This document shows positions 12,601-25,375 of a stretch of 64,000 nt of DNA, one piece after another. The DNA is taken from contig CM018605.1 in NCBI GenBank assembly GCA_009192285.1, positions 1,388,530-1,452,529 on the forward strand. Reading direction: 5' to 3'. Below the pieces are notes generated by a model that saw nothing but the letters and a program-made list of their open reading frames with translations, had not been told where the DNA came from and searched no databases. The DNA comes from Morchella semilibera. Its lineage: Eukaryota; Ascomycota; Pezizomycetes; Pezizales; Morchellaceae. Numbering within the stretch: position 1 is the first letter of the stretch; each line of letters begins with the position of its first letter. A program made the position numbers and the translations under genes.

Positions 12601-14350
12601 GAGAGGAGGGCGCAGCGTGAGTCTTCTTTACTTTACTTTAGGGTGGGGGTGCGGGTGGCTAACGGGGAGCAGATATCAAGCAGAGCCCGTGGAGGACCTC
12701 GGAGACGGGGCAGTTGCGGAGGGAGTTTGGGTATGAGATTGACTACACTTCATTTCTAGGTATGACCCCCCCCCCCCTTTTTTTTTACGAGCTAAGTTAC
12801 GGATTATTGGGCTGGACTGACACCGCACATAGGCAAGCAGAAGAAAGGTGCCGTCAATGACTACCAGACTATTGAGCTGCAAGACGACCATCTGTTTGTC
12901 CCCCTCTCTTACCCTCGATCAAGGAATAGGATTACCATATTAACAGTGGGTGGGTGGTGTCTACAGAGTCTACGTGGTGGCCGACCGAAAGACGCCGTGG
13001 CACCTTCCGCACCGCGAGCGCTTCATGCTCGTGACGAAGGTGGTGATTGCGCATGTGGCAAAGAGCAAGTGCAGGCTCTCGATATGGACGGATGTGGAGT
13101 GGTCGGATGTGCCGGTGTTTTCGAAAGGTGAGTTGGCCCCGCTATGCTTTCTCCCAGATTGCAATTTACGGTGTTTTTATATTAACATTTCATTTTACAT
13201 ACAGGAGTCATCCAGCGCCAGGCACTCGACGATCTCGATCTGGATGCTCTAGACCTCGGCGATATCGTCGCCGACCAAGTGCGGAAACTAGGCACCAACG
13301 AAGGAGGACGCACCAAGACCGCTGTCCGCCTCTTTGGCGACGTCAGCGGGGACCCGCCTCAGCAGCCAACAACAAACGACCCTCCGCTCAGCACACCCGA
13401 CGGCGCACCGGAGTTGGGTCCCAGAGCCCCCACCATGAGGGTGCGCATCAAGCAGCGGCGTCTCGCGCGCATGATGGCCGAGACGGCGCTCTCGTTCCTC
13501 GAGAGCGCGGCAAGTAGCGTCATCATGTGGACGGCCGCGGGGCTCGGGAAGGCGTGGGAGGTGGTGACGGCGCAGCGCGTGCTGCTGCTCGTGCTGGTCG
13601 TCAGTGTGCTGTGGAATGCGGTGGTGGGCCGCGGCGCGGTCGTCAGTTACTGGAACGAGAGGAGGGCGGCGAGGTGGTTGGACGAGGTGGGCGTGAGGCC
13701 CGGCGGCATCATGAGTAGGGCCGTGTATCTGAAGGATCTGGAGGAGGTGGTGGCCAATGGGACGATGAGTATGCGGGTGGAGGGGGAGAGCCAGTGGTGA
13801 GTAATTGATGTGTCCCCTATCCCCCCCCCCTTCTTGATTAATGCCCCGGCCCGTCCTGTCCTGTCCCGCCCCGGAGATGCGATGTTGGTCCGGGGGCCAC
13901 CTCCCGGTCTAACTGCTCCCAACCCCCCTTACATCCCTCTGCGGAAGCACCCTCCCTCCCTCCCTCCCTTCAACCCAACACAACACAAGAAGCTAACCCA
14001 CGCACAGCCATGCCGCCTTCCGTGCCCTCTCCGAGAGCACCGACCTCACCGCCACCACCGCAACTCACCAATTCTCATCGGCATCCACTCGCGCCACCGC
14101 ACGGCGCCTGCGCCAGGGCCGCCAGCACCTCGGCACCTACCGCCACGACCTCCTCGTCGCCATGCGCGTGGTAAACAGCCTCGAGCGCGAGATGCTGCGC
14201 GCAGAATGGGGAAACTTTGTCGGCGAGGAGCTGGCAAGGTGTGCGCAGGCGTGGGAGAGGAGGGGCGAGATGCGGGAGGATGTGGCCGGCTGGGTGACGG
14301 CGTATTGTGAGAGCTGTAGAGAGGAGGATGTAGCGGCTGTGGGGTGGTGA
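9697..14350 (+). CDS. SIP3: SIP3/LAM-type sterol-transfer protein (BAR-PH-GRAM-VASt-TM)
   Basis: Family members (yeast Sip3/Lam3, Lam1) sit at ER-plasma membrane contacts and move sterol. Exons: 9697-9722, 9790-9923, 9989-10206, 10322-12616, 12673-12759, 12833-12893, 12967-13127, 13205-13796 and 14008-14350, about 1,305 residues. Order: BAR-like region (TLREAALDSPTFR to YLTSRP, residues 10-290), PH domain (SVKQGWLFMRV to WLAVFEQ, about 295-395), GRAM/PH-like domain (GRCYVTSRRIYFYSHY, about 650-775), VASt sterol-binding domain (AFEREFEVSPKAMFHVMFGD to VEWSDVPVFSKG, about 855-995) and a membrane segment (RVLLLVLVVSVLWNAVV, about 1120). One frame change is needed at the C run 11528-11533; the frame after it (ITGAGFSALISASHNAL) is the family-like one. 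The start is inferred from a short first exon with clean splice phase. Confidence 0.9.
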
Positions 14351-15095
14351 AGTGGAAAGGGGGGGGCGTTTTTTTTTGTAATTTTTTTGTTTTTTTTTAA
14401 ATTTGTATTTTGTAGGGCTTGGTATGGTTATGGGGGCTGTAATAATAGATATCCTTGGTTTGGTTTTTGGATTTGACTTTTATTTTGATTTTTACTTCAT
14501 TGCGTTGTATTGTATTGTATACTTATACTTGCTTATACTTATATGTAGCTACATACTCATCTACATGTAGCTACGTTGTAGCTTATCCATAATGGGCGCT
14601 ACTTTGTTTGTTAAGAGAAAGGATACCAATCTTCCCTTAATTTCGCTGATCTATACAACACTTATACCCCCCCTAGAGGAACTGAACCCCAATCAAACCA
14701 AACCCAAGGGTACACCATCTTCTACTATGTACTACTCTAGATTACATCCTTTTGCGCCCCGCAACCTTATTGGTTGAGGGTGACGGGGGTATTGACTAAG
14801 CACGACAATATCCGCCGAAGGCCGCCATATGAAATGTCTAACTGGCGGGGTGCGTAGAGAGAGGATTTGTCTACCACTGTTCCCTAAAATTTACAGTGCT
14901 AGTCTGTGCTAGTGGGTATTCTAACATATGTTAGTTAATGTGTTTCGAAATATTTTGAATTTGAAATCAATTTGGAAAACAAGATCTGTATCTAATAGTA
15001 CACTAATAAAATAATACAACTAACTTAAAATATTGGGAAAAAAAATATATATTAATTTTTGACAAACAATTTAACTGGTGGGTCGGTCAAATGAT

Positions 15096-15258
15096 AAAAA
15101 AAAGCCGCGGCAACAAAAGACTTACGTGAAGAAGTACTCATCCCTCAAGAGCGTCGCTACCATATTGGGCTTTCTCATCACTGCTCCCACCAGGATTTGA
15201 ACCTGTCGTGGTCATATGACGAAGCCCAGTGTATTACCACTAGGCCACGCCACGATGC
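15096..15258 (-). other. tRNA-like / SINE-like Pol III element
   Basis: On the minus strand an A-box-like TGGCCTAGTGG (15247-15237) is followed 33 bases later by a canonical B-box GGTTCAAATCC (15203-15193). A run of eight Ts lies at 15103-15096. I could not pair a 7 bp acceptor stem, so it is not called as a tRNA gene. A tRNA relic or SINE fits better. A similar A-box context (GTGGNCGTGGNNTAGTGGT) occurs at 58,258-58,335. Confidence 0.4.
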
Positions 15259-15741
15259 TTTTCTTTGTGTCGTTGTAGTTTATGAGCCCCCCCCATTTGT
15301 TGTGGAAAGATCGATCTCCTTGGCAACGCATCAAATATTGTGCTTGATACACGAGGCATGCACATATGTAAGTACTATGGCTCGAGAAGCTATGGAGGAT
15401 AGGTGTGTAAACTTCGACATTTGCAGCCAATTAGTCTATAGAAACTAGGAGATCTACTCCCATAATTGTACTAACGCCTAGCCTAACGGTCTAATTCCCA
15501 TACAAAAAAGATTCCCCTGTGGTTTACACACCCACCCCCTATGCCTTCCCGCGCCATATGTACATGTAGTATCCGACACACCACAACCTATGGCCACACG
15601 ATTCAGGGGCCACGAGCCACAGAGTGACCGTCTGCGCCGCACTCACAAATCTACATGTATGCATATGGCCCGCCAAAAAAAAAAAAAAAATCAGTACGGA
15701 CGACTATGTATGGTGCACTTGCCACACGGAGCAGTGATTGT

Positions 15742-15880
15742 GTATACATAATACCAAGGTACCTCTCGGCCCCATCACCACGCGGGGCAGGGGGTTTGTG
15801 AATCGCGGGAACCAGACACGAGCGAGTGCATCACAACAAATCACTCGCCCTGATACTCGCCTGTTGGTATTATGTAATAC
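15742..15880. repeat. Small inverted-repeat element, MITE-like
   Basis: The left end (15742-15757) and the reverse complement of the right end (15880-15864) both read GTATNACATAATACCAA with one length difference. They enclose about 105 bases with no coding sequence. A non-autonomous DNA transposon is likely, but no clear target duplication is visible. Confidence 0.4.
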
Positions 15881-17324
15881 ACCACCAATGCGCGGCTTGG
15901 CAACCCATCCACCCTTCGGATCTAACCGCACTCTCAAACGCCCGCCACAATTGCACACGAAACCCGTTTCGTGCGATTATATGAGACTGCAATCAGCCGC
16001 GCACATGTAGTTCGTGGCTTGCTTATGAGGGGGGGGGGGACACGGCGCGCGAAAGCGTATGTAGCTTGTTGCCCCGAGTCCTCAAGGGGCCCCCGGGGGG
16101 GGTAAAGTCGCGCCAGGAGTAATGAAAAGATGAGTAATTGGGGGTGGGTGAGGTGAGGAAAAAAAGCGAGCGCCTGGAGAGAGAGATATTATACGCACGG
16201 TCCATCTCTACTGTTGCTTATTATTATTACTACTTTTTTGCCAACCGCTGGTTTTGGGTTGGGTTCTCGCGGCACAATTGCAGATAACTACCCGCCTCGG
16301 CTTCAACAGCCGCTGGTGGATTTTTTTCCCCCTTCACCAACAGCACAACATGTAACTACAGTGCAGTATGTGCAACTACTGTGGTACTGACTTCATTAAC
16401 CGCTGGCTTGCCATCATTGAATCGTCACTAGACTGACGATATTGCGCAATTGATGGTGGCAGCGGCGGTTTGGTATCTTCGGCATCTACGGCGCCTCCGC
16501 TTCCCTTTCTGGTGATTATCCCCAATTGGCTCAAGACGGAAAAGAAAAAGAAAAGGCGACACGGGAAGAAGTATAATGGTGACGGCAGATTATTCCCTTC
16601 CAAGCGCGCAATAAAAGTGTAGTGAGAAGGTGAGTAATACGTTTCATAGTCCGCTTATCGCGCTTGCCAAACAAAATATCGAACCTAGCCTACTATTGTT
16701 TCCCCCCCCCCCCCCAATGCAGCAGCTCTCCCCCTGCTTGGTTTTATGCGCTGCGCTAGGCAGAAAGCGGTGACGATGATAAATGTAATACTCAATAGCT
16801 CTGTCTAGATTTGTGGTAACTCCATCCTAGGAAAAGCCCAGCTTCGTTATGCGCTGCAGCAATTGAGTTTGAGGGGGGTGTATCTAGCTTACAGTACTCT
16901 ACAGGACCCCAGTGCCATTACACGCGGTTATGCGTCGTTGCAGAAGGTAGACATCTAGAACCGTGGGATATGCATGGTTACTTAACCAGGCCCAGCTATT
17001 GTAGATATACGTAATCTCCGTTATGCGCTGGGGAAAAGTGCAGACATCTTGATCACGGTATCTGCTGCCCTTCTCATGTACAGCTATGATAGTTGGGTTT
17101 GAGGACATGTTAGCATGTTAGAAGTAAAAAGACTGTAGTTAAAGCCACCATCACCACCATCCCGATCACGGGTTCGGGTTGTACTGGAAATAGCATACAC
17201 TCTCACAGAGCTTGCCCTCCGAACAGAACCAGGACCCGGAGCTGCCCTGCGGTGCGTAGTCAGATGGCATTGAGCAGGGTTAGGGGATGTGTAGCGGCGA
17301 ATGAGGCTGAAGAAATAGCATGTA

Positions 17325-19544
17325 GACGCCATCCCGGGCCACTCGTACACCCCGTTCATTCGGGCAGTTTATATAATCTGGTTTGTGATTGGTTGAAGGT
17401 GAGACATTTATGTCATGAGTTGCATATTCCAAGGAAATCAGTTGCACCTGGACCCTTGGGTTAAAGCGTACCCCGCAGAGCCCATCAAGCTGAGTCTCTT
17501 CAACGCAAAATGGTCATCAGCAACAATACCTTTCGCAGAGAAGCTCAATTGGCTGAGGCTGAACGAGTCTACAAAACAAAGCCAGATTATAGCTCTATAA
17601 GGAAAACAGCAGCATGTTTTGATTTAGTGAAGCCAAGCACTCTTTTGGATAGAATTAATAAGGGAAGAAGTAAAATCCGTGATATTGAAAATAGACAGTA
17701 TCTCTCCGGTATGAGATCAAAACCACTCTCAGGCTAAATGTTAATCTATTTATTACTAATTCACTAATAGATAATGAAGCCAAATATCTATTTGAGATAT
17801 GCGACCGTATGTCAGCACATAATTTTTCTGTAACCATACCGATATTCACTGAGTATGCGAATGGTATCCTACGTCAGAAACTCAATAAGCAAGAGGATAC
17901 TATTCGTGTTGGAAAGAACTGGGTTACACAATATTTTCAACGATGGCACGATGTTTATACAACTATACGCTCTAAACAACTTCATCATTCCCGGGCACAA
18001 GCGAATCATGATCGACATTTTTACAACGATTATTTCGAAAAATTGAGAACTGCACTTACCGATTACGAGATTCAAGGTCAAAATTTCTACAACCTGGATG
18101 AAAAGGGATTTCGATTAGGTGAAGCAGTACATTGTACTGTTATTATTAGGCGGGGCCATCCAGAGCAAGGAGAGCTATCGGAAGATGGATCAAAGGAGAT
18201 GATCACAGTCCTAGAGTGTATATCAGCTGATAATTGGGTTGCAAAACCTTTAGTTATCTATAAAGGTAAAAACTATAATTACGGTTGGTCTTTTAAAGAT
18301 GGATACCTCTATGGATATTCCGATTCTGGTTGGATAGATTCAGAGCTTTATTCGACATGGATAAAAAATGTTTTTGAGCCCCGATACAGCCATACGGTTA
18401 GTAACCACTCAAATACCAGTTATAAGTATCAAAAACTAACATAATTAGAGCTAATGGCAAATGGAGATTGCTTTTAGTAGATGGGTTAGCTGCACATATG
18501 AGTTTTGAAACTGTTGAATATTGCTGGAAACATAAAATTATTGTTTTATGTCTTCCCTCGCATGCGACACACTTGTTACAGCCACTTGATGTTGGCGTAT
18601 TCCGTCATTATCAACATTGGTATGGCTTAGAAGTGGCAGCGCATTCAAGACATGGAAAGACTGGTATCGGCAAACATAATTTCATGGAATTTCTAGAACC
18701 CGCACGCCAAAAAACATTTCAAAACTCTAATATATGTAGTCAAGCCTTCAAATCAGCTGGTGCGTGGCCATTTGATCCAGAGGCAGCAAAGCGTCGAATT
18801 CCAGAACCTCCTCCACCTCCCTGGACACCAGTAGCATGGTCAATGCCCTTAGAAAATTCATTCCGGGAAGCTATTACACTCCTTGAATCCTATGAAAGGG
18901 CAAGATCTCGGCATTCTGTTGACTACAGTTGTCTACCGGAGTGGGCACAACTGAACTCTACCATGTTACACGACTCTCTAAACCAATTGCACCAGGAGAT
19001 TGAAAGGCAGCGAGCAGAAATATCCTTTCTAACCTATGAAAAAGATAAAACCCAAAGAGGTAATATCAACTTTCCTAAACATCCTCTTCTAAGAATTTAG
19101 CTAACAGGAAACCAGAACTTCAACGCATCCGCAACTCCAAACCTAATAGGAAAAAAGTTTTTACTGAAAGTAGACTGTGTACAGGAGAGTACATAAAGGA
19201 ACAGAAAAGAAAAAGAGATGAACAGGACGAGAGAAGTACTTCCCATGTAAATAGAACAAAAATATCCCTAGGGGTCGTGGTGGAGGCCGTAGTATAAGAG
19301 GGGTTTGCCTTAGTGGAGGGCAACCCGCAACCTCTATGATTAGAGATCCTCCCACAGAACTGGAATTAGGACACTTTAGCGAGGTTGGACAGTAAACAAT
19401 GGGCCTGTAGTATCCTCTATTAGCAAAAGATACATTAAAGTAGATCGCTACCATACCAAGAATTGATTCCAAGTCCAATAGGAACCCGGTAGTTCTTGGC
19501 CTTGTTCGAGTGAACGGGGTGTTCGAGTGGCCCGGGACGGCGTC
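17325..19544 (+). mobile_element. pogo/Fot1-like DNA transposon, complete with TIRs and TA target site
   Basis: A 2,220 bp Tc1/mariner-superfamily element. Terminal inverted repeats of 38 bp at 17325-17362 and 19507-19544 start GACGCC and contain TCCCGGGCCACTCG; I count three mismatches between them. Both ends are flanked by TA (17323-17324 and 19545-19546), the target duplication of this superfamily. It encodes one transposase with three predicted introns. The interior is clearly more AT-rich than nearby host genes. Confidence 0.93.
17510..19297 (+). CDS. pogo/Fot1-family transposase (DD35D)
   Basis: This cut-and-paste transposase appears open once three introns are spliced. Exons are 17510-17708, 17771-18400, 18451-19059 and 19101-19297, about 544 residues, close to the Fot1 size. 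Residues 1-70 form a psq-type helix-turn-helix (SIRKTAACFDLVKPSTLLDR). A CENP-B-type HTH follows (RVGKNWVTQYFQRW). The DDE_1 catalytic core has D in FYNLDEKGF, D in LLLVDGLAAHM and D in LLQPLDVGVF, the last two separated by 35 residues. The C-terminus is Lys/Arg/Glu-rich (EYIKEQKRKRDEQDE). All splice phases agree, though the 50 and 41 bp introns are short. An Arg-Gly-rich stretch lies just past the stop in a neighbouring frame, so the true end could be near 19395. Confidence 0.85.
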
Positions 19545-19546
19545 TA

Positions 19547-22500
19547 TGTAAGTAGGTAGGATGGGGACCGGGGGGTGTGGTGAGGGGTGCTGGGTGTCGC
19601 CAGGGTTATGGCATAACGGTTGACGTAGGTTGGCATCTGTTATGCAGAGACTGGTATCTGAAGAGGCACAGATGAGATCGAGATGGCGGTTATGGGAAGA
19701 GGAGGGAGAGGTTGAGATTCAGGGAGGGGGGTGGGTGGCGGGAAGAGGAGATAGGCGAGGTTTCACTAAGGAATACTTTTTGCAACTCGTCCATCTAGTA
19801 GACACCTATGTAGGCCTGACGCAGAGTTCGGTATGATAGTTTCAGAACTCCACCGTTTACCTGGGAATTAACCTACTAGCTCTATCTTTGCAAACGTGCG
19901 CAGCTCAATAGAATAGAATACGAGTCACTGACTGCGGTCCATTCCGTATGTAGTGCCCATCATCAGCACCGTGTGGCTTATCTCTCCCCTGTATCTACAT
20001 GTACTTCTTACCACTTCTACATGTCATGGAGGTGGGGGGGGGGGTTGTGTAGATTGTAGAGATGGTGCATGTTAGTGTGCACACGTAAATCAGGCCAGTA
20101 TTAGGTATATTCCCCCCCCCCTCTTCCTCTTCCGTCCACCCCCCAGCCAACCCGGGGAAATCTCATCGAGCGACCAAGTTTCAGAGTTTTAAAATAACAG
20201 ATCTTTGGGCAGGGGTAGGTTGTGTCAGGAGGCGAATGACGTTAGTGCACTGTGGTCAAAGCTTTTCTTTCTTTTCCTTCGTTGTGCGGCGTGGAGGGGG
20301 GAGGAGGGGGGGGGGATTAGATATGTTTAGGATGGCGACTGGATAAACGGATGTATTAGGGCGGGCCCTTTAGCCCAATCGTGGAGCAGCAGAAAAATGG
20401 TGTATCTGCCTGGGTAACATTAAGTGGTTTCGCGAGTATGGGAAATATGGGATGGATGATGGAAACCTGACCCGTAATTCGGTCCTGGAGACAATCGTAC
20501 ATGTAGGTACAATGGTACTACAAAGTATTTCTTATCGGGGAAGTGGGATCTCGGACGTTGCATTTTGGGGGGGGGGGTTTCCTCAATGCGCCAGGCGTAT
20601 GTACCTGGTCGAAAAAAGTACATGCATGTATTTTTGATGGTGAAAGAGATAGATAGATGCGAAAACATTAATGAAGGTACATAGAGTACATACATGTAGG
20701 TAAACTTTATTTAGATATGTTTCTTCTGCATGCAAGGGCCTATAACTGGCCAGTAGGAAACAGTGCTGCTGCTGCTGTTTCCAGATGCAGGTACATTGTG
20801 CGGCCCAAGGTCGGAAAGTCAGAGAGAGAGAGAGACGTCTCCCATTGCCGTATCATGGCTTGCAATTAATTGCGCAGTGGGAGAGAGGAAAAGAAGTACG
20901 CTAGTTCATCATCATCATCATCATTCACTTTATTTGCTACAAGTGCGCTGCGCTTGAAATCCTACTAAACTACATGTAAGCTAATATTTGGACTAGTCTC
21001 CAACAACAGCCTCGTTGCGGGAGCTAGTAATTACATGTACATACGCTAGCGGGCCGGTACTTTTAGTACTCTTCCACTCTCGCGGTGGCGGGAGCCAGAT
21101 TTAATTAAGGAGAGACACTTTTCGGATGTTAGGCGAAAACCAGGTGCCTAGCCCAGCGAAAGCAAAAAAAAAAAAAAATAATAAAATAAAATAAAATAGA
21201 CAAGGAAAGGAAAGGGAAAGGGAAAAAAAAACCGCCGAACGGGGTTCAGGTTACGTGCAGCCTACGTACCAGGCCAGACATCTCATATCGAGTTCGGGTA
21301 CTCAAAGGCTGGGCGCATTCATGCGGAAGAATCGAGCAGGGTAAGGGGAAGAAGGAAAAGAAGGGAAGGGAGATGGAGGGAAAAAAAAAGAATATCCTCC
21401 GTCCATCGAGTGATGCGGCCTATGACGGCTACGTGCATTGCAGAAGGGCTGAAATCTAACAGTAAGTTAGAGTAACTACATGTATGTGCTAGCTATCTAG
21501 TATGTTACGTGTTAGGCCTGGGATTGGAGTCCGTGTTGTTATTTGGGGAAACCATTTGGGCTGTGATATGTGACGCTGACTGAATAATTCACTGAAGTCT
21601 TTTTTGTGTGTGGAAGCTAGGGCGCTTGGGGGCGGCTGTTTCTTTGCCCTTGTGGTGAGGGCCAGGGGGGAGGGGAGGGGATCTTTTTCTTCTTCGGCAG
21701 TCGGTTGATTTTTTACCCTACCCCGCGCTGGGCAGGGCAAAGAATAGAAAAATAACCGTGGGGCCGGGAGAGGGACGAAGGATTCCTGGCCCATGGTGCG
21801 AGCGTGGGACAGACGAGACAGACATGGTCCATGGGTGGGTTGGGTTGATCTATGTTTATCTCTATGTATAGAACAATAACTCTTGTTCTTCCGCACGTTT
21901 TTTTTTTCCCGTTCCTGCACGATTGCCGCCTAGGATTGAGGGCCTCTTTGCTGACAGAGAGGATGCAGCATGGGAGAGTGGCTTTTTCTTTTCTTTTGAG
22001 TATGCATGTCTCTCTCTCGCTAGGCGGTTGATTAATCTGCTAGATAGGGTTTTACGGTTGAAAAGCAAAACAAAAAAAGGCACACACAATTAACACTTGT
22101 AAGTCTAAATGGGCATGGTTGTTCTAAATATATCTATTTATGGTAACAACAAGATCCAGGACAGGATGGATGGTACGGCCGGGGGGGGGTGTGCAGCAGG
22201 GTGAGAAAAAAAAAAAAGCTATGGCCAACTTGGGGTACCATCTCCAAATAAACCTCTGTGGATGGGCATGCACGGCCGGAAAAGGCCGCATCGGGGAAGG
22301 GGAGTGGACGTGGATCCCCACTAATTACAGATACAGAATTGGATCTTTTGTTGCTGTTGTGCCACTTCGCCAAATTTGGGATACAGTAGAGAGGAAAAGT
22401 GACAGGTCAGTCATTGTACAGCCAATGAGAGGGGTTTCTAAAAGAGAGCTCCTGCCCTTTTGGTAAAGGTTTGACTGGGTTGGGGTTACATGGGAATTGT

Positions 22501-25375
22501 AGGTACCTGGTGTACAGGTAACTTTTTTTACTCTACCTTCTGGTTCACCAAGTAATGATTACGGATTTGCAACTGAGAACTCCGTCATCGTGAGGACTGC
22601 GCTCCTAGGTACTTTTTTTTTTTGACGGGTACTTGCCTTCAAAGTAAAATTGTCGGGTTCGGCTTTGTATACTCTTGAGGAATTTTTTTTTTTTTGAAAA
22701 TAACGAATTACAATCTACTGGGGATGTTGCTGACATGTAGTGGTAACGGCCGAGTGACCGACACCAAAGTCATACAATGTACTCATCATTGTCAATTACA
22801 CAAGATTGATGCGGACAGGACTTATGAGCAGAAGGGTCTATGTTGTTGTCTTTTTCTCACCTACATGACATACGTGATGCTCGCAAATACCACTATTTTT
22901 CGCTTTTCACAGCACACACCACACACACACTGCCATCTCCATCCCAACTTTCACCGAAGCAAGCAACCTCACCTCACTCCGCGGCTGTTTCGAAATGGTC
23001 TCAAACCACACCACCTATTCCAAGGGCCTCCGTGAGCGTTTCATGTGGGTGTCAGTCGATGGCACACCTTTAGCAGCAAGCAACAGATCTTTTTTGGAGT
23101 TGGTGGGGCTGCGTTAACAACACTCCCCCAATCCATATCCGTGAGACACAACCTGCTTTTGGTATATGAAGAGAGTAGAAAAGGGAATAGCTTCCGGCAA
23201 CAAGGCGTAAGCATGCATGCGTGAGAATGTTGCTGCCATTTTCGAGGGAAAGAAAAGCCACATTTGGTGAGAAGTTAGAGAGAGAGAGAGCCTGCGGAAT
23301 CTTTCTTATTCATGTCAGGCTCGTTGATATCTTAATTTACTTTTTTTGTCTTGTTTTGATCTGGGGGTTTATGATTACTATAAGTGCTGCGGATTTTCAA
23401 ATGACTGTTCGTCTGGTGTCTGTAGATCTATCAACTTTTCTATAGTGGATGTAGTAGTGGATGTAGTAATAGTAAAGTTTTTCTATGGGGATTGGTAATC
23501 CCTGGCTAGGTAAGTCCCTTGCTTAATGGGGGTTGGGTTGTGTGGGTTTGAGAGAGAGAAAATACCATGTGGGAATATTCTTTTTTGGGAACATGATTAT
23601 TGGGCAGAGCTAGCTGTACTTACAGCAGCAAGCATGTTAGCTGTCAACCATTGCAACCCGTGTACCTTGCAGAGGACCCTCGTTGATGATATTTTCTTCT
23701 TCCTGATCTCTATAGCTCTGGGATTGAAACGTAACTGCATTCTGCAAACAAAAAAAATAAAAAAAAAAAGGGACGAAAATGCTGCGCAATAGACCCAGCC
23801 ACGCTCGCGGCTCAATATGATCCCCCAGGAAGAAGCACACATACCCTGGTTCCTGATGGGAGGAGGCTCCGGGGACATCCGGCTGGGATGTGTGACATTG
23901 TGTGGGAAAGAGCCTCGATTTCAACCTTTGATCTTTTTTTCCTTCCAGCGGCTCCAGAACGTTCGGTTAGCAGAAAAAAAAAATAGCGAGAGCATAGACG
24001 CCTGCTACCAAGTTTAAACCACGTACCAATCGGGATGGTAGGGGTCCTTTCTCTCTTTCCCCCTGCACCACCACCACCAACCTTACATTGCATCTACAGG
24101 GGCAAAGAGAGGGAGACAGAGGGGAGTAGGGCCGGGGGACGATACTGGTGGTGGGCCGCCGGAGGATGGTTTGAAGAACGATGGAAGAAGAACCTGAAGC
24201 AAGTCGTACATATGTAGAGGCGACAGCGCGCGTACTGGCGGGGTGCTTTACTGGTCCAACTGGCCAACTACCAATCCAAGTGTCCCTCGCTCAACCCCTC
24301 CCCCCCCCCCCCTCCACCCCACACAATTGAGTCCCTGGATCCAGAAAAAAAAAATCTAGGACCTACAATATAATTCCCGATCCCCCACCCCACCAACGTC
24401 CCGCTTTTTTCCCTTCTGCTCCATCCGATTTATCTTGACTCGTCCCGGACCTGCATCTCCGTTTCGTTTCGATATATATTTTTTTTTATATTTGCTTTCT
24501 TTCTTTCGTTTTTCCTTACGTTTACGATTTATATTTTAGACTTAAATCTTTAATTCGCCCCGGGCTTCTCTCACCTCCCCCTCCCAAAGAAAAAAAAAAC
24601 CAAAAGTCCCAACTGAGAACTGGCTTTCTCATATATATCATTCAAATATCCTGAGCTTCCGTCGACTCTTTTCCTACAACGATATTCCTTGTCCCACAGT
24701 ACAGGTTGTTGACGATCGACTACTACTACTACAATCGACTACTACTATTACTACTACTACAATTTACTACTATTACTACATACTTACTACTACTACCACC
24801 CACTATTAAGACTACAACAACTACTACGATTTCAACTATTACTACCACTATTCTCTACTACTACTAGTACGACATTCGTCTAATACTTACTAAATAATTC
24901 ACTTGACGCTGCGCTCTCGGGTTTCTACACAATATAAAATCTCTTGGCCGGTCCTGATTTCTTGTTTTACTTTATAACTTGATCATTTTTTGTATACTTT
25001 ATACTGTAAGTTGTTCGCCCTCTCTCCCCTTGCTTCCTCGGCCTTTAGCTACTCCTTGCGGTGATGCGACCCGTACAATGAGACCTGGGAAACAACCTCG
25101 ACATCGAAATTGCAATGGCGCTGACGGGTATCTGCATCTTTAGTTGTAAATCCTTGTACTACCTTCTTCCTCACACGGCGAGGAGAGTAAACCAGATGCA
25201 AGCCTTGACTCAGATGGACTCAATTCTTTCTCAGTATGTTTCCTGTTATTGTTATTACTATTTTATTTTATTCTCCCTTTCTTTTTTAGTCAAATAATTC
25301 CCCCCCCACCCACCCACTCACCCACCCCCCTCCTCATCCCACTAGTGCACAGGTGACTGATGTTGGTGATAAAAC
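19547..25375. other. 5.8 kb gene-free region upstream of the Rua1-like gene
   Basis: No protein gene recognised on either strand. It holds six TACATGTA palindromes (19996-21477), many homopolymers, and an ACT/TAC triplet-rich stretch at 24717-24870. The last 350 bases look like a transcribed leader: a small open frame at 25115-25297 and a probable 5' UTR intron (donor GTATGT at 25233, acceptor near 25350). Confidence 0.6.

Larger units (their letters stand above)
14351..17324. other. Gene-poor region upstream of the transposon
   Basis: No protein gene seen. AT-rich DNA at 14880-15110 borders a Pol III-like element. Three TACATGTA palindromes lie at 14562, 15561 and 15652, and a small inverted repeat at 15742-15880. 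The rest is anonymous, with poly-C/poly-G runs. Confidence 0.6.

Noticed and set aside
15185-15258. Functional tRNA gene on the minus strand
   Set aside because: A- and B-boxes are present, but acceptor and anticodon stems do not form.
24717-24870. Triplet-rich ACT/TAC stretch considered as a repeat array or CRISPR-like locus
   Set aside because: Irregular microsatellite in a presumed leader; no regular spacers, and the genome is eukaryotic.
25115-25297. Open frame of 60 residues taken as the first coding exon of the Rua1-like gene
   Set aside because: No acceptor joins it in frame to the ATG at 25376; every plausible splice meets a stop. It is better seen as a leader with a possible upstream ORF.
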